NCBI GenBank assembly: GCA_015179025.1
Contig: WHUX01000003.1
Span: 310,001-374,000 of the forward strand
Origin: Terfezia claveryi
Taxonomy: Eukaryota > Ascomycota > Pezizomycetes > Pezizales > Pezizaceae
DNA length: 64,000 nt
Direction of reading: 5' to 3'
Shown here: in pieces, positions 45,031 through 57,415 of the stretch
Layout of the letters: each line of letters starts with the position of its first letter
Position numbering within the stretch: position 1 is the stretch's first letter
The notes under the pieces: generated by a model
What the model was told of the DNA's origin: nothing
Seen by the model: the letters and a program-made list of their open reading frames with translations, nothing else
The model's database searches: none
Made by a program: the position numbers and the translations under genes

Positions 45031-48000
45031 TCATTTTGGAGTTGTTTCCCCTTGCGGGCTTGGTTGTTTGTGAAGTGGAGGTTGTACTTGTTAGTGGCCT
45101 TTTCCTCATTGATCCAGCGGAAACATGTCTCTGCATTATAATTGTTGTACTTGTAGTGGGTACAGTGCATCTCATTGGGGATTGGGATTGGGCTATGTGT
45201 GGGTCTTGGTTCTGAGACTGTGTAGCCTAGTGTGTTTATGTAGAAGGCCTTATCCTTATTGCATTCATAGATGAAGGCGTGTAGGTCCCCTTTCTTGGAA
45301 GTGGAATAGGGATAGGAGAGTCCAGTTTCATTAACTCTTTCCTGTATACCGAGAATCTGAGGGAGCAAGTCGTTCCTTCATAGCTGTCCCCCCTGTTTCT
45401 GTCTCTTACGAGCCACTTGGGTGACCGGACTGCTAGCTGAAGGCCTAAAGATTGAGCAGCCTTTTTTGCTCTATCGCGGGCCTGTTCTCCTTTTTCTCCT
45501 GACAGGTCAGGGATGACCAGCTCAATTGTCTCCCAATTGATTGAGACGACTTCCTCGTCTTTGTATTGTGGCGTTGTAGGTGAAGGGAATAGTTCTTTCC
45601 TTAGAGCCGCTACCATTCGAATGATCTCTGTATTCGAGATACCAGCTGGGTGCGTGATCGTGACCTCTCTCTCAAAGAGGTAGGACCTGAATCCCTCTAC
45701 CTTGATTGCCTTGATCTTGCTGTCGAGTAGCCTGTCTGATTTGGCATTAAAACATTAGATGAACCTACTCATCCATTCAGTACTACTTGGTAATTTCGCA
45801 CAGTTGCCGAGGAGTATACGGCTGAGGGTGTTTTCAATGTGCCGGATGGGTACGATATCTAAGCATTTGGTGGGAGGTGTAGCTCCTCCTTCATATGGGT
45901 AGATTCTTTCAATTGGCTTCTGTAGTAGTGTATTGGGGGCCACAGGTGCCATCCTAGATCTTTCAATAGCTTCTAAGGATACTGTTATTCTATCCTCATA
46001 GTCCTTAATTGTCCCTTCCTTGAATTGTGCTGCTGCTACGTGTCTCTACTTTGGGAGTGGGTTGGATTTCCAGAGCTTTATGGCTGGCATGCCTTTCCTT
46101 GTTGTGGCATTCATTGCGCTTCGGTTCCTGTCGATGGTTATGTGTGGGGCCTCGTCTTTCCTGTAACTTGGTATAGCTTGTAACCCTTCTTCTACAATTA
46201 TCCTGTACTCCTCTTTACTTTATGTAGTCTCTGCATCTGAGTCCTGACTTTCGATCTCTTTGACTGCATTCTTTACTCTGAACTGGGTTCTAGGTGACCT
46301 GTTCTTGTCTTCGCCTGTTTCCTTCAAATCATCTAGTAACCCTTTTTTTGCTGCTCTATCTAATAGCCTTCCTTGTTGGATTACGAACTCTGAAACCAGG
46401 ACCTCTGCCGCCTCTTCTTCTGAATCTGATGTTGAGTCCCAGTCCGGACGAACTTTGCTAGGTGTATCGGTCTTCTTGCCATTGCTGTTTCTTCTCTTCG
46501 GGGAGCCCTGTGTAATCACGTTGGCTGTCGGAGGTGTTTGTAGTTGTTTGTGTGGAGATAATGGTGGGGGTAGTGACTTTTTTGCTGACCCTGATGCTGT
46601 TGGACGTGGCCTAGGTGCTGTTGGTTGTGGAACAAAAGCCTAGGGAGGGTTGAATGTTCCTATTAAGTGACGCTTGCTTAGGTGCACTTCTACCAGATCT
46701 TTTGCTTTGCCTTGCTCCTCTACCGCTGCCTTTGCCTCCAGTTTCCAGTATCTTTCTTTATGTTCGACCGTTGCCTTGAGGTTCTTATTTGCTGTGTCAA
46801 TCGTGTCTTCCATTATTGATGTTGTAATCTCCTCATACGCTTTACTACCGTTCCTCATAGGTGAGTCTGTGCCTGGCTCTGGAGATATTCTTACTGAGGG
46901 AGTCGGAGTTTGGGGTGCTTCTAGCTAGGGTAGTGGAGTGGCCTTTAGCGGTGGTGAGATGGCTTTTTGCTCAGAGTCCTTTGACTTTACCTCTTCTTTT
47001 CCTGAGTTTTGGGAAATGCTGGTCTCCTCTCCCTTAATTCCCCTTTGGGATTTTGGGGGGGTTTTGGAGGGGGTGGCTGCTTTGTGTTCGGCTTTGGCCC
47101 TAGTGTTCGTGCGTGGTGGTAGTGGTGTGGCTGGCATCTTTTGGTTTCCCTTCTTTCCCCCTGCTGGCTTGTTGGTGCCTAATGGCGCGGCTGTTGACGG
47201 GGCCTTAGCCCTTCCGCATTCCGGTATAGGGCCATCGTAGTAATGCATGCTACAATTAAGAATAGGGTTCTTGTTTCTCTGTTGCAGACGCCGTCATTTC
47301 CTGACATTGATGAATCCTCTTTTGGGGATGCCGAGATCATACTGGCGGAGAGAAAGAGAGCTGGTTCTATGAAGGTTGGTAGTGGTGGAGTGGGGCTGGG
47401 GCTAGGAGTGTCTTGAATGTTACTAAGATCTATAACCCCCGTAGTGACTTTTGCACCACTCATCCTAATTATGTCCCTTAGTCCTTCTGTAGTTGGTAAT
47501 AGTGTGCTCGTGTAGGGGTGTGGTGGTATGTAGAATTTGGAAGGTGGTGATGACGAGCATGGTGAGAGTGGTGATATCGATCGGCCTCCAAACACCGACG
47601 ACCTACCAGCATTATATGGGTGTAGTTTAGATGCTTCAATCGTCCTTTTGATGGTGTTAACATCCTTGTGTAGCTCCCCTATAGCCTCATATATTTTGAG
47701 TCTATTCTCTGAGTCCTTTGCTCTCGATGCTGCCCCCTCCTCCCTGATTGCTGCCACTGCCATGTTGAGACTTGCTGTGAATTGGTCCTGTATAAGGGCC
47801 AGCTCCATGCCCTAGGCTCTCATGTGTATGTTGAATGTTTTCGCCAGGTCCTCGTATGCCTTGGTGGTTGCTTCTTGTGTAGTGGTTATATTGCGGAGGG
47901 CTTCTTTGGTCTCGGTCCTTTGCATCTTACAATGGTTTGAAACATCGTTCGTGATTTGGACTAGGATTATGCTGTGTGCCTCTATCTTTTCTCTCTCTTC

Positions 48001-48424
48001 TATACTTATCTCTGCTAGCTGTGAAATGCTATTGGATAAGTCGGACATGGTCCTCTGGACCATAACTTCCATTTGATCAAAACGGTCCCCTTCCAGAACT
48101 GACCTGCTATCCCAGTCTTTAATCAAGTCGTCCTGGCTCCTTGTTTCATAGCCATCCTTCGTAACGTCAACCTGGCTCATCGGTTCGTCCAGTGCTTCGT
48201 TTCTGAACTCATGGAAGGGAGGGGAGCCGGGGGTGTCTATTGTCTCTTGGCTATACTGGAAGACCATCTCTGTATCCATATCATCTCTAGCTGTCTCTTC
48301 TGGGTTCGTTGGAACGCTTTCGCTTCCTATTGATCCCTGTGAGTCTGGTATTTCATTCAATCTGAGGCCGGTTACTTGGTCCTGGGAGTCGGGTATCTCC
48401 CCAAAGCCTAGGCCTAATGCTACG
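45031..48424 (-). pseudogene. LINE-2 ORF1 (Gag-like)
   Basis: The frame starts inside or beyond the hAT end (visible from GVALGLGFGEIPDSQD). It includes a long coiled-coil-like stretch (MVQRTMSDLSNSISQLAEI, about 48,050), a Pro/Lys-rich middle (47,250-46,930), an acidic block WDSTSDSEEEAAEV (46,440), the RNA-binding-like region VVSINWETIELVIPDLSG (45,550) and a Cys/His segment CTHYKYNNYNAETCFRW (45,170-45,120) in the place of a zinc knuckle. It is broken by stops at 47,812, 46,925, 46,640, 46,220 and 45,755, and by frame changes. Its true start is not visible. Confidence 0.7.
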
Positions 48425-51400
48425 CCTGGGCACGAGCCGGCTCGAGTCGAGCCCAAGGGGTATGCTCGAGCCGGCTCAAAATTTCACAGTTAGGCTCGAG
48501 CTTTTTAAACACATGAGGTAGCAAATTGATACATGAACTAAATACAAAGGCCACCTTAACCAACCAACATGACAGTATTAACCAACCAACTCAACAGTAT
48601 TAACCAACCAACACAACAGTATTAACCAACCAACACGACAGTATTAACCAACCAACACGATAGTACTTTTCCTAATCATCTTCATCCAGAACTAAAGGGC
48701 AACTTAACCAACCAACAAAACAGTACTTTTCCTAATCATCTTCATTCAAACTTTCTGCAGGAAACCCCAAAATATCCCTATAAATACTGAGTTCTTGTAG
48801 CCGGTCCAGCAGCTCCCGCTCCACTGTCATCTCCTTATGAGTAACCTCCGGAAACCCCATCCAGTTTTTACTACACATGAGTGCATTCATTATATTCTCA
48901 CTCAGTGAGCTTTGGTGCTTCATGAGAATCTGACCCGCAATAGAAAACATACGCTCTGAGGGAACGCTAGTGGCTGGAATTGCAAGAAAATCTCGAGCCA
49001 TGAGTGATAAATGTGGAAACTTTGATGCCTAGGTTCGCCACTACTCAATTGGATCCACTTGAATAGACAGTTCATATTAGAATTAGAAGTAACTAATACG
49101 GAGTAAACAACGTACTTTTTGCCCTTGTACCGGTTCTTCCAGATATACTTCAATTTCTGACGAGGCATTAGATGATGAATTGGATTATTGAGAGCCAAAA
49201 ACAGCGAGAATAAAATCATCCTCCAAGCCATCATTTTCAAAAGGATCAGGAGTATTGGGATGGTCAGAATCTGAAGCAGCTGGTCCATAGTGATCATTAT
49301 AGGTCTGTATAAAGCTTGTCTGAGCCTCAGTAATCTACTCTTCTCGCCAGGAAAGATTGCGAAAGGTCTGAAGCTTATATCGAGGGTCCAAGATAGTTGC
49401 GATAGCTTGTGAACTTGCTGTTTGCGCATGATACTGATCGAGCTTAATCCATGCTTGTGTTAAAGCATGAAATAAATCACTATCAGGATCTGTTTCTCGA
49501 AGCTTATCAACAAGCTGCTCTAGTCGGGATGCTAACACTGCAAAATAAGGTAGCTAAACTGAAAGTGTTGGATATAAGCTACCAGACAAATATTCAGTAG
49601 CTTTGACAAAAATATCAAGAATAGATTGCAGCCGACTAAGTAAAATCCAATCCTCATCTGACAGCAAATATGACCGAAGTGATTGTTCAAGTCTGCAGAC
49701 TGCGTGGACTGCAGGTCGAAGCTCAATAAGCCGATTAAGCATATCATGTGTCGAATTCCAACTAAACCCAACCCAATCGTCAGTATTAGAAATATAAGGC
49801 AGCAATATAGGGCAGCAATATAGGTAGAGGAAAATCAAAATACCACATACTGAACAGGCATATCTAAGATCAGCTTTAGAGGAGGCAATTTTGCAGCTAA
49901 GCTTTACACTTCGAAGCTCTCCCATAACAGATTAGAGGATCGTATTCTTCGGATGATTTGTCTTGCGCTCCAAAATACTTTAGGTATCTGATCAATTGGA
50001 CTTTGATCAGCTTCTGACTGAGTATTATTGGAGTCCTGGTCTGGCGTAATCCGCAAATGAGATAATAGCTCCTGAACTGCAAGATTAATTATATGAGCCA
50101 TACAACGAATATGATGTTCCTTTGCCTTAAACCCAGGTAAAGACTTCTCCAAAAGCTGTAACATCTTAGTATTAGTAGACGCATTATCAGTAGTAACAGC
50201 CCGTATGTACTTAGTTAATTGAAAGTACTGAAAAACTGAAAGAGACACTCGACTTAAGGAATCCGCTGTATGTGAGCCTCGTAATCTCTCAAAGCCCAAT
50301 AAAATAGAATGATATTCCCAATGTCTACATTCAATATAATGACCCGTAATACCAAGAAAAGGAATTTGAGTAGAAGAAGACCATGCATCTAACATAAAAC
50401 TAATTTTTCCTCCTTCTTCACAATGTTCTTGAAGCCGCTTCAATATCTGCTGAAACAAAGTGGTATATAAAGCTTGGATATCTCGAACCAAAGTACACCT
50501 TGAAATCATATGAACTTTGCTATTACAATATTGCAATAACCTTTGAAAATTCGAATTTTCAACAAGTGCAAGAGGAGAATTAGAACTAATAATAAATGCT
50601 GCTAAATATTTCCGAAATACCTATATATATTTTTTAGAATACTATATATTAATAGCAAAGACCTTCAATAAATACTTACCTTAGTATCGAATTACTATAC
50701 TCCACTCCATGTTGTTCCTTGTACTGCAGCAAGTGCAAATGGTGTTGCTGTAACTGTCATTCCAGAGCCTGTAGAATCTAGCTCACGTAATTTTGCATCT
50801 TCTTCAGCTTGTATTGTTGGAAGTCGAGGATGATGTTTTTGCAAATGTCTTAATTGTATACTACTAGTTGTGAAATTTGAACGCACTCTCTATGGAGCCC
50901 GATGACAATGTGTACAATAAATAACATTGTATCCTAGAACAAATATTAGCTGTACGAATATTAACATATTTTATATAATATACCTGCATCATCCTCTACT
51001 ACTTTTTGAACAAGCAGCTTGCGCAAATAAATATAGTTATTAAAACCCCCTGATGCCTCGCCTCAGACTATGTTGGAATCTTGCAGTTCTTCATATCGAC
51101 CGGCAAGTGAAGTAATAAATTCTTGTACCGCAGGTGTAGGGCGTGATGCAGGTGTAGGGCGTGACATTGCAGACAGCTACAAATGCTACGGAAATACAGG
51201 GTGAAGAAGAGGAAGTAAAGAAAGTATATTGCAGACAGCTATTTACAAATGCTGCAGGGATGCGGGGTGAAGAATAGGAAGTAAAGAAAGTATATTGAGA
51301 TGGGAGGGGGCCGCTATATTCAGTGATCATACTCTTACATCCACACCTGGATATGCACGGGTTTTGGCGGCCCGAAGATATATCGGGCTCGAGCCGGCTC

Positions 51401-51469
51401 GAGCTTGTGTGACCCTGGGCTCAAGCCGGCTCGGGCTCGTAGCTCGAGCCAGCTCGGCTCATGCCCAGG
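48425..51469 (-). mobile_element. hAT transposon with BED-finger transposase
   Basis: Ends CCTGGGCA (48,425) and TGCCCAGG (51,469) are inverted repeats extending through gagccggctcg-type sequence. Both ends carry several copies of the palindrome CGAGCCGGCTCG. Inside is a minus-strand hAT transposase. I could not identify an exact 8-bp target duplication: the flanks atgctacg and catagaca do not match, and the nearest candidate, ctaatg on both sides, requires asymmetric ends. Confidence 0.8.
48732..50960 (-). pseudogene. hAT transposase
   Basis: N-terminal BED zinc finger: YCTHCHRAP, a stop, RVRSNFTTSSIQLRHLQKHH (50,920-50,830), giving CX2C and HX4H. After a gap come FMLDAWSSSTQIPFLGITGH, the DDE core with AVTTDNASTNTKMLQLLEKS and RCMAHIINLAVQELL (50,400-50,050), then WNSTHDMLNRLIELRPAVHA. 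The C-terminal dimerisation domain reads FLAIPATSVPSERMFSIAGQ, LSENIMNALMCSKNWM (49,000-48,880), stop at 48,732. The first catalytic Asp (DAW) and second (TDN) are seen. Short duplications (ctgccctatattg) and frame changes at 49,760-49,860 may be an intron or damage. It would excise and insert the element; it is dead through stops. Confidence 0.82.
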
Positions 51470-51541
51470 CATAGACATGGCTAATGATAATAGGGGTTAC
51501 CAGTAGCTCCTACCTTTCAATCATTAATGGCACTAAGGTTA
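51470..51541. other. Short spacer between hAT and gypsy B
   Basis: About 72 bp of apparently unique sequence. It continues directly into 58,013 once gypsy B is removed. Confidence 0.5.
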
Positions 51542-51546
51542 CATGG

Positions 51547-52240
51547 TATAACGACGGCTCTGGGGGCAAGGCGACCAAGAGGTACGCCGGGGCAAGGGCA
51601 AGGCTAGGATAACACACACGTAGGAACGCTACGTGTGTGACCAGGGGGAGGCTGAGACGGGAGGCAAGGGCAAGAGGCAAGAGGGGCAGTGTAATGAGGG
51701 CTCTGGGGGACAAGGCGACCAAGGGGTATGCCGGGGAAGTGGCAAGGGGCAATCGCACACGTAGGAGCCCTACGTGTGTGATCGGGGGAAAGGCTAGGGT
51801 AAGACACACGTAGGAATGCTACGTGTGTGACCAGGGGGAGGCTGAGACGGGAGGCAAGGGAAAGAGGCAAGAGAGGCAGAGGGCAAGGGACACGAGACAC
51901 GCGGAAGCAGTTGTCGCGTGTGTCAAGGGAGGCAGCTGGGCTGCAGAGACAAGGCGAGGCAAGGCAAGGAGGTGCACAAGGGAGATGCACCAACGTGGAG
52001 AGAAGCAAGGCCCTGTATTGGATATACAAGACATTGGATGGGGATCCAACGAGAGGGCGGAGAGAGCAAGCTATATATACAGGATTCCTTCCTGGCTGGC
52101 CAAGGCCACCGGAAGGAATAAGGTTCCCGAGACCCCTTATCTCGGGAACAGAGATAACAACGATATCAATCAACAATAACGAGAGTCGGACGGAATCCCG
52201 TCTGACTCTCAAACCCAGCTAGGAAAGGACGGTTGTGACA
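51547..52240 (-). repeat. Gypsy B 3' LTR with internal duplication
   Basis: 694 bp. The terminal part is duplicated: a first copy runs from tataacgacggctctggggg to gaggggcag (51,547-51,689), and a second starts taatgagggctctgggg at 51,691. A third copy of the acacgtagga(a/g) hairpin lies inside. The right-hand LTR lacks this duplication. Confidence 0.85.
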
Positions 52241-52436
52241 CTATCCCCCCTTTAGGCTCGGAGCCCCAGCGACGAAAGACAAGGCGAAAGGCAAGACAAA
52301 AACAAACAAATAAAACAGGCGACTAAACCAATAACCCATAACACAACCCTAACGCCGGAAGTACGTACTAATAATAATCCCAACAACAACGACAATAACA
52401 ACCCTAATAACCAATTCCAGGACAACAAGAACATCA

Positions 52437-55400
52437 TTAGGCGGGGCGAGGCTTCTGGGGGTAATGCTGGTGGAACAGGGTGACCAAGTCCTGTGCGTTT
52501 TCCAGGTCCTCCGCTGGTTGCCAGGTCATCTCCTCATCTCCCAGCTATTTGACCTTATATTGCAGGTGCCCATACCTTCTTCGGGAGTCCAGCACTTCCT
52601 CTACCTCCCATTCCTCCTCACCTTCGATAACCACGGGGGGAGGTGGAGGGTGTTTCTGGCCGGGGAGAGGGTCGTCCGTGGAGGGCTCGATCTCGGAGAC
52701 ATGGACAACTGGATGGCGTTTGATGTCTCTGGGGAACCTCAGGTGGTAAGTGTGAGTGCCCACGGCCCCCAGCACTTCGAAGGGACCCAGGAACTTATGG
52801 TCAAGCTTGCGGGAAGGGCGTTCTGTCCGGAAATGGCGGCTGGAGAGCCAAACCTTGTCTCCTGGCTGGTATCGGGGGGCTGGCAACTTTGATCCATTGG
52901 CATACTCAGCTTGCTGGGCCTGCACATATCCCAGCTCGGCTTTCAGGGTACGGTGGAGTTCAGTGATTCCAACCGCAAACTCCTTAGCTGGGGGGTGAGC
53001 TTTTTGCAGGGGCCCCAGGGCATCCAAGGGGTGCCAGCCGTAATTAGCCAGGAAGGGGGAGGTTTTCAAGGACTCCGAGAATTGGTTGTTGGCGGCGAAT
53101 TCACAGGTTGCCAGCAACGAAACCCAGTTATCCTGCTGGTGGTTGACAAAGGCTCGCAGGTATTGCTCCATGATAGCGTTCATCCTCGCCGATTGGCCGT
53201 CCGTCTGGGGGTGATATGCCATTGACAAACGCACTTTAATCCCCAGAAGCTCGCAGAACGCTCTCCAAAGGTCCGAGGTGAACTGAGGGCCACGGTCGGA
53301 TACGATAGATTCGGGGAGCCCATGGTACTGGAACACGTTATTGAGGTAGAGGTTGGCCAACTCCTGAGCAGAACAGGTATCCCGACAAGGTACGACATGC
53401 CTCATCTTTATCAGCCGGTCCACCATCATCAAGATGGCGTTGAATCCCGAGTCTTCCGGCAATCCCGTCACGAAATCCATGGTCAGGTTCAGCCACGGCC
53501 AATCCGGGATATCTAGGGGCTTCAGGGTGCCATATGGGGTGTGGCGGATAGGCTTAGCACGCTTGCAAACATGGCAGTTCCGTATGTACCGCTCCACGTC
53601 CTTCCACTGGCCAATCTAGGTATATGCCCTGGCCAGAAGTTCTAACGTCTTGGCCACTCCAGGGTGACCTGCCACCAGGGTATCGTGGTGTTCCTCGATC
53701 AGCCTCAGGCGTAACCCTCCTCCTTCTGATATATAGAGCTGTTCTCGGTGGTATAGGAGGCCCTCCTGGACAGTACATTTGGCCAATGAGATCTTGGGGT
53801 GGCGGCGCTGGCCGGAATCCACTACGGCGATAATTTCCTTGGCCAGGGGGTCGTCCTCGTATGCCTGTCTCACCAGTTGTCAGAGGTCAGCTCTGCCTCA
53901 GCCTCCGCATTAGCCTCAGCTTCAGCTCTCGCCTCAGCCTCCGCATTAGCTCAGCTTCAGCTCTCGCCTCAGCCTCCACATTAGCCTCAGCTTCAGCATT
54001 AGCCTCAGCTTTAGCAAGGACATTGGCCGCCAGATCAAGGTTTTCGGGCTTCAATACCACCTGATTTTGGTATTTTAGCCTTTCATCCCCCCCCTTAGGG
54101 AGATCTCCTGATCTCCGAATTAACGCATCGGGCTTGCCACCAGCCTTTCCAGGACGGTACTTGATTTTAAAGTTGAACCGAGAGAGGAATTCCGACCACC
54201 TAGCCTGACGCCGGTTAAGCAGCTTGGTGGTTGTAAAATACTCAAGGTTTTTGTGATCAGATAGTACCTCGATGATCCCCTTGGCTGACTCCAGATGTGG
54301 CCTCCATTCTTCGAACGCTCGTACGATGGCCATCAGCTCTTTGTCATAGATCTCGTAGTTGCACTCAGCAGGGGAGTGCTTTTTCGAGAAGTAGGCCACG
54401 GGGTGGAGGATTCCGTTGACATACTGAGACAAGATCCCCACGGAGACATAGTCGGAGGCATCAGTCTCCACGATACATTCGCTGTCCGGATCGAAATGGG
54501 CCAGGATCGGTACTGAGCAGAAGGCTTCCTTGAGGTTCTGGAAGGCTAACTGAGCTTCTGGATTCCACTGAAAGGCCTTTTTCGTTGTCGAATGTGAGCC
54601 AGCTTCTACCTTCGTTTTCGTCAAGGCCGTCAGGGGTGCCGCGATCCTTGAGTATCCCAGGATGAACCGGCGGTAAAAGTTGGCAAATCCTAGGAAAGCT
54701 TGCACATCCTTCAAGTTGGCCGAGGTTTCCCACTCCTGGATTGCGGCAACTTTGGCAGGATCTATCTGGATGCCTTCCGTAGTGATGATCAACCCCAGAT
54801 ATTTGACCTCCTGCACATGAAACTCATATTTCTCGGGCTTGAGGTATAGTCCGGCTTGCTCTAGCTTTTCCAACACCTGCCGGACATGAATCTTGTGTTC
54901 TGCTAGGGTATCTGAATAGATCAAGATATCATCGAGGTAAGCCGTGCAGAACACATCCAAGAAGTCTCGTAGGGTATCATTAATAAAGTGCTGAAAAGAG
55001 GCCGGGGCATTGGTTAATCCAAAGGGCATGACATTGTACTCGAAGTGGCCATAACGAGTTCGGAAGGCCGTTTTCCACTCCTCCCCCTCGGCAATCCTTA
55101 CCAGGTTGTATGCCCCTCTCAAATCCAGTTTGGTGAACCATTTGGCCTTGGAAAGCCTGGCTAATGTCTCCTGGATTAGAGGTAGGGGGTACCTGTTCTT
55201 GACCGTTATCTCGTTCAGCCCCCGATAGTCCACACATAGCCTAAGAGAGCCATCCGATTTCTTGAGGAATAGTACCGGGGCGCCCGCTGGAGAAGAGCTA
55301 TGGCGAATGAAGCTCTTGTTGAGGTTTTCCTCCAAGTACTTCTTCAAAGCTTCCAGCTCCAACCGAGACATTCCGTAGAGGGGCCCATAGGGGGGGGTCT

Positions 55401-56169
55401 TACCCTCTATCAGCGGAATAGTATGGTCATATGGCTGGTGGGGCGCGAGCTTTTCTGCGGCCTTCTCCGAGAACAGGTCGATGAATTCGTGGTATTCGTC
55501 CGGTACCATAGACTTCCACTCCTCCTTCGACTGTGTCTTATTAATCTCCAGGTTTACCTCGTATATGGACAGGGTATGAGCCTTTAGCTTGTGCCTTCTA
55601 GTAAGGTAAGCGAAAGCCCCTGCCCCGATAAAGCTAACATTTAGAGGTTTTTGGGGGCTAGGGGGCACTGGGGGCACAGGGGGAATCAGGGGTGGCAAGG
55701 CACACAGCCCAGTAATGGTGGCCTTCGGATTCCCGCAGTGCTTTTTGCAATACTGGCTGTTGAACTGCAGGGTATAGGAGCCGAAGCTGACCGATACATC
55801 GTGTATTCTAAGCCAGGGGATTCCGAGGACAATCGGATACTTGAGCTTTGTCACAAATATCGGAAGGGTTTCGGAGTGATCCCCGACCTGGGCAGGCACG
55901 CACGCAATATCGGTGATATCCACAGAGGAAATAGGTCAACCGTCAATGACATCCAGGACACGAGGGGTTTTAAGCTTGGACGTGGGTATAGAGAATTTAC
56001 TAACAAAGGCCTGGTCAATGAATACAATTCCTGAAGCTCTGCAATCTATAAGGGCTGACGTAGTGATTGTTTTATCATTGATTTTGAGAGAGATAGATAC
56101 AATAAAATGCTCGCTGAACAAGTGAGATTCGTCAACAGCGGAAGAAACAGAAAATGCAGACAAAGACAA
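52437..56169 (-). pseudogene. Gypsy B pol
   Basis: The protease part (DCRASG, active-site GAS changed) lies at 56,169-55,936. The long open frame 55,923-53,887 covers the end of the protease ([20 protein letters not shown]), RT ([43 protein letters not shown]) and RNase H ([38 protein letters not shown]). Integrase follows at 53,870-52,700: CHVCKRAK, MDFVTGLPED, SDRGPQF, then GQSARMN. The catalytic Glu of GQSERM is Ala here. The C-terminal chromodomain is cut by a Trp-to-TAG at about 52,545. A further TAG lies at about 53,616. Confidence 0.88.
53887..54015 (-). repeat. Ala/Glu-coding repeats in gypsy B pol linker
   Basis: About six imperfect copies of gcctcagc(c/t)tc units. Unequal unit lengths throw the frame from AEAEAN to arginine/leucine-rich sequence before the stop at 53,887. 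Confidence 0.8.
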
Positions 56170-56204
56170 ATGGCCTAGGACAGGTCCCTTGCTAGTGTTA
56201 GTAA

Positions 56205-57379
56205 CTAGGCAAGGGACAGAGCTTTTCCCGACTCGTCAACCTCCTCAATCCTGGGCACTGGAGTGTCGGAAATTGCGTGGACGGCTAGGGAACGGGCTTT
56301 CCGAAGGGGACAGGCTGCGATAAAATGATCAGCCTTCCCACACGCAATACATAACCCATTAGTGCAGCGGCGGTCCCTTTCCTCCTGGGTTAGCCGAAGT
56401 CTTCCCGAGGACAGGTCCATATGGGCAGGCCCCCCTGCCACCAACGACGGATGTGTGGGTTTGTTGGCCGAGGCCGGAACTTGGGCAGGCTTGGGGGTCA
56501 GTTGCTGTAGTTGCTGAGGTGAGCGGGTGGCAAGGCGGAAAGTAAGGCGGTGTCTCAACCTAGCCATCTGTTGTTCCACCCTGGATGCCTGGTCGATTAA
56601 TTCGTCGAGACTCTTGGTCTCTGGGAGGGTGACCATGGCTTGTTGAAGCTCATCATTCAGTCCCTTCTGGAACTACTCGAGCTTTGACTGGTAGTTCCAC
56701 AATACTTCTGCCGCCAGCCTGGAGAACTCTGCCACATATGTGGACAGATCTGAATTACGTTGTTTCAGGGCTCGGAGGGCTCGGCTAGCCGTGCCCACGG
56801 CATCGGGGTCCCCAAAAGCCCTGTCTAGAATAGCGAAGAGTGCCGGGATGCCGTCCAGCTTAATCCCAGTCTCAAGGACATATGGCTGGATTTGATCTAC
56901 TGCCTTACCCTCCAGCAGGGCAAAGACATAAGCCAATCGGTGTTGCTAGGATGGGAATCTGGCTGAGTCCCTATTGAGTTTGAGGTTTACCGAGTTCTTC
57001 CACCCTCGGAGGCGAGCCCTATCCCTATTAAATTTGGGGGGGTTGGAATACTTTCGGTTTTAGCGGTTGGTGCGGAGGGTAGGGTTGCCGACATAGCGGC
57101 CATAGCTCGGTTGAGGGTCTGGATCGTAGTTCGCTCATTGGCCAGAGCGATGGTGGCATTGTCGAGGTCGTTTTGGAGTACTGTGATTTCTTCATCGGCG
57201 AATCTGAGTTTTCGTTCAGCCACGGCCAAGCTATTGCCGAGTTCGGCCCCGATGGCGTCCATGGCCTCGAAGATGTCGATGACCTCTCGATGATAGGCAT
57301 TCAATTCATTCGGGCCTGAGGGTATAGGGGAGTTCCTCCAGGTTTGAAACCTGAAAGCGGGTGGAGGGGTTATGGACAT
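56205..57379 (-). pseudogene. Gypsy B gag
   Basis: Start MSITPPPAFRFQTWRNSPI (ATG at 57,379), then a coiled-coil-like region to about 57,120 and TPPNLIGIGLASEG, where a frame change near 57,035 occurs (element A has TPPKFNGDQVRLRAWKN). It continues YVLETGIKLDGIPALFAIL, ASRALRALKQRNSDLS and FSRLAAEVLWNYQSKLE, followed by a Gln-to-TAG. The last part holds HPSLVAGGP and the CCHC knuckle CIACGKADHFIAAC (about 56,300-56,340). Comparison with element A shows the two copies broke independently. Confidence 0.82.
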
Positions 57380-57415
57380 GACAGCGTACCAGTTGGTCGA
57401 GAAGATCCAACGTAG

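Larger units (their letters stand above)
34809..48424 (-). mobile_element. LINE-2: Tad1-like retrotransposon, interrupted by gypsy A
   Basis: Poly(A) on the minus strand (T-run at about 34,810-34,826) marks the 3' end. The 5' end is lost at the hAT element. Without gypsy A (37,969-44,180 plus one duplication) about 7.4 kb remains: ORF1, then ORF2 with endonuclease, reverse transcriptase and RNase H. It is clearly a different family from LINE-1; the two share the domain plan but have little sequence in common. I could not find its own target duplication. Confidence 0.82.

Noticed and set aside
48413..51486. ctaatg on both sides as the hAT target duplication
   Set aside because: It is only 6 bp and would leave unequal extra sequence outside the inverted repeats. 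I left the duplication undetermined.
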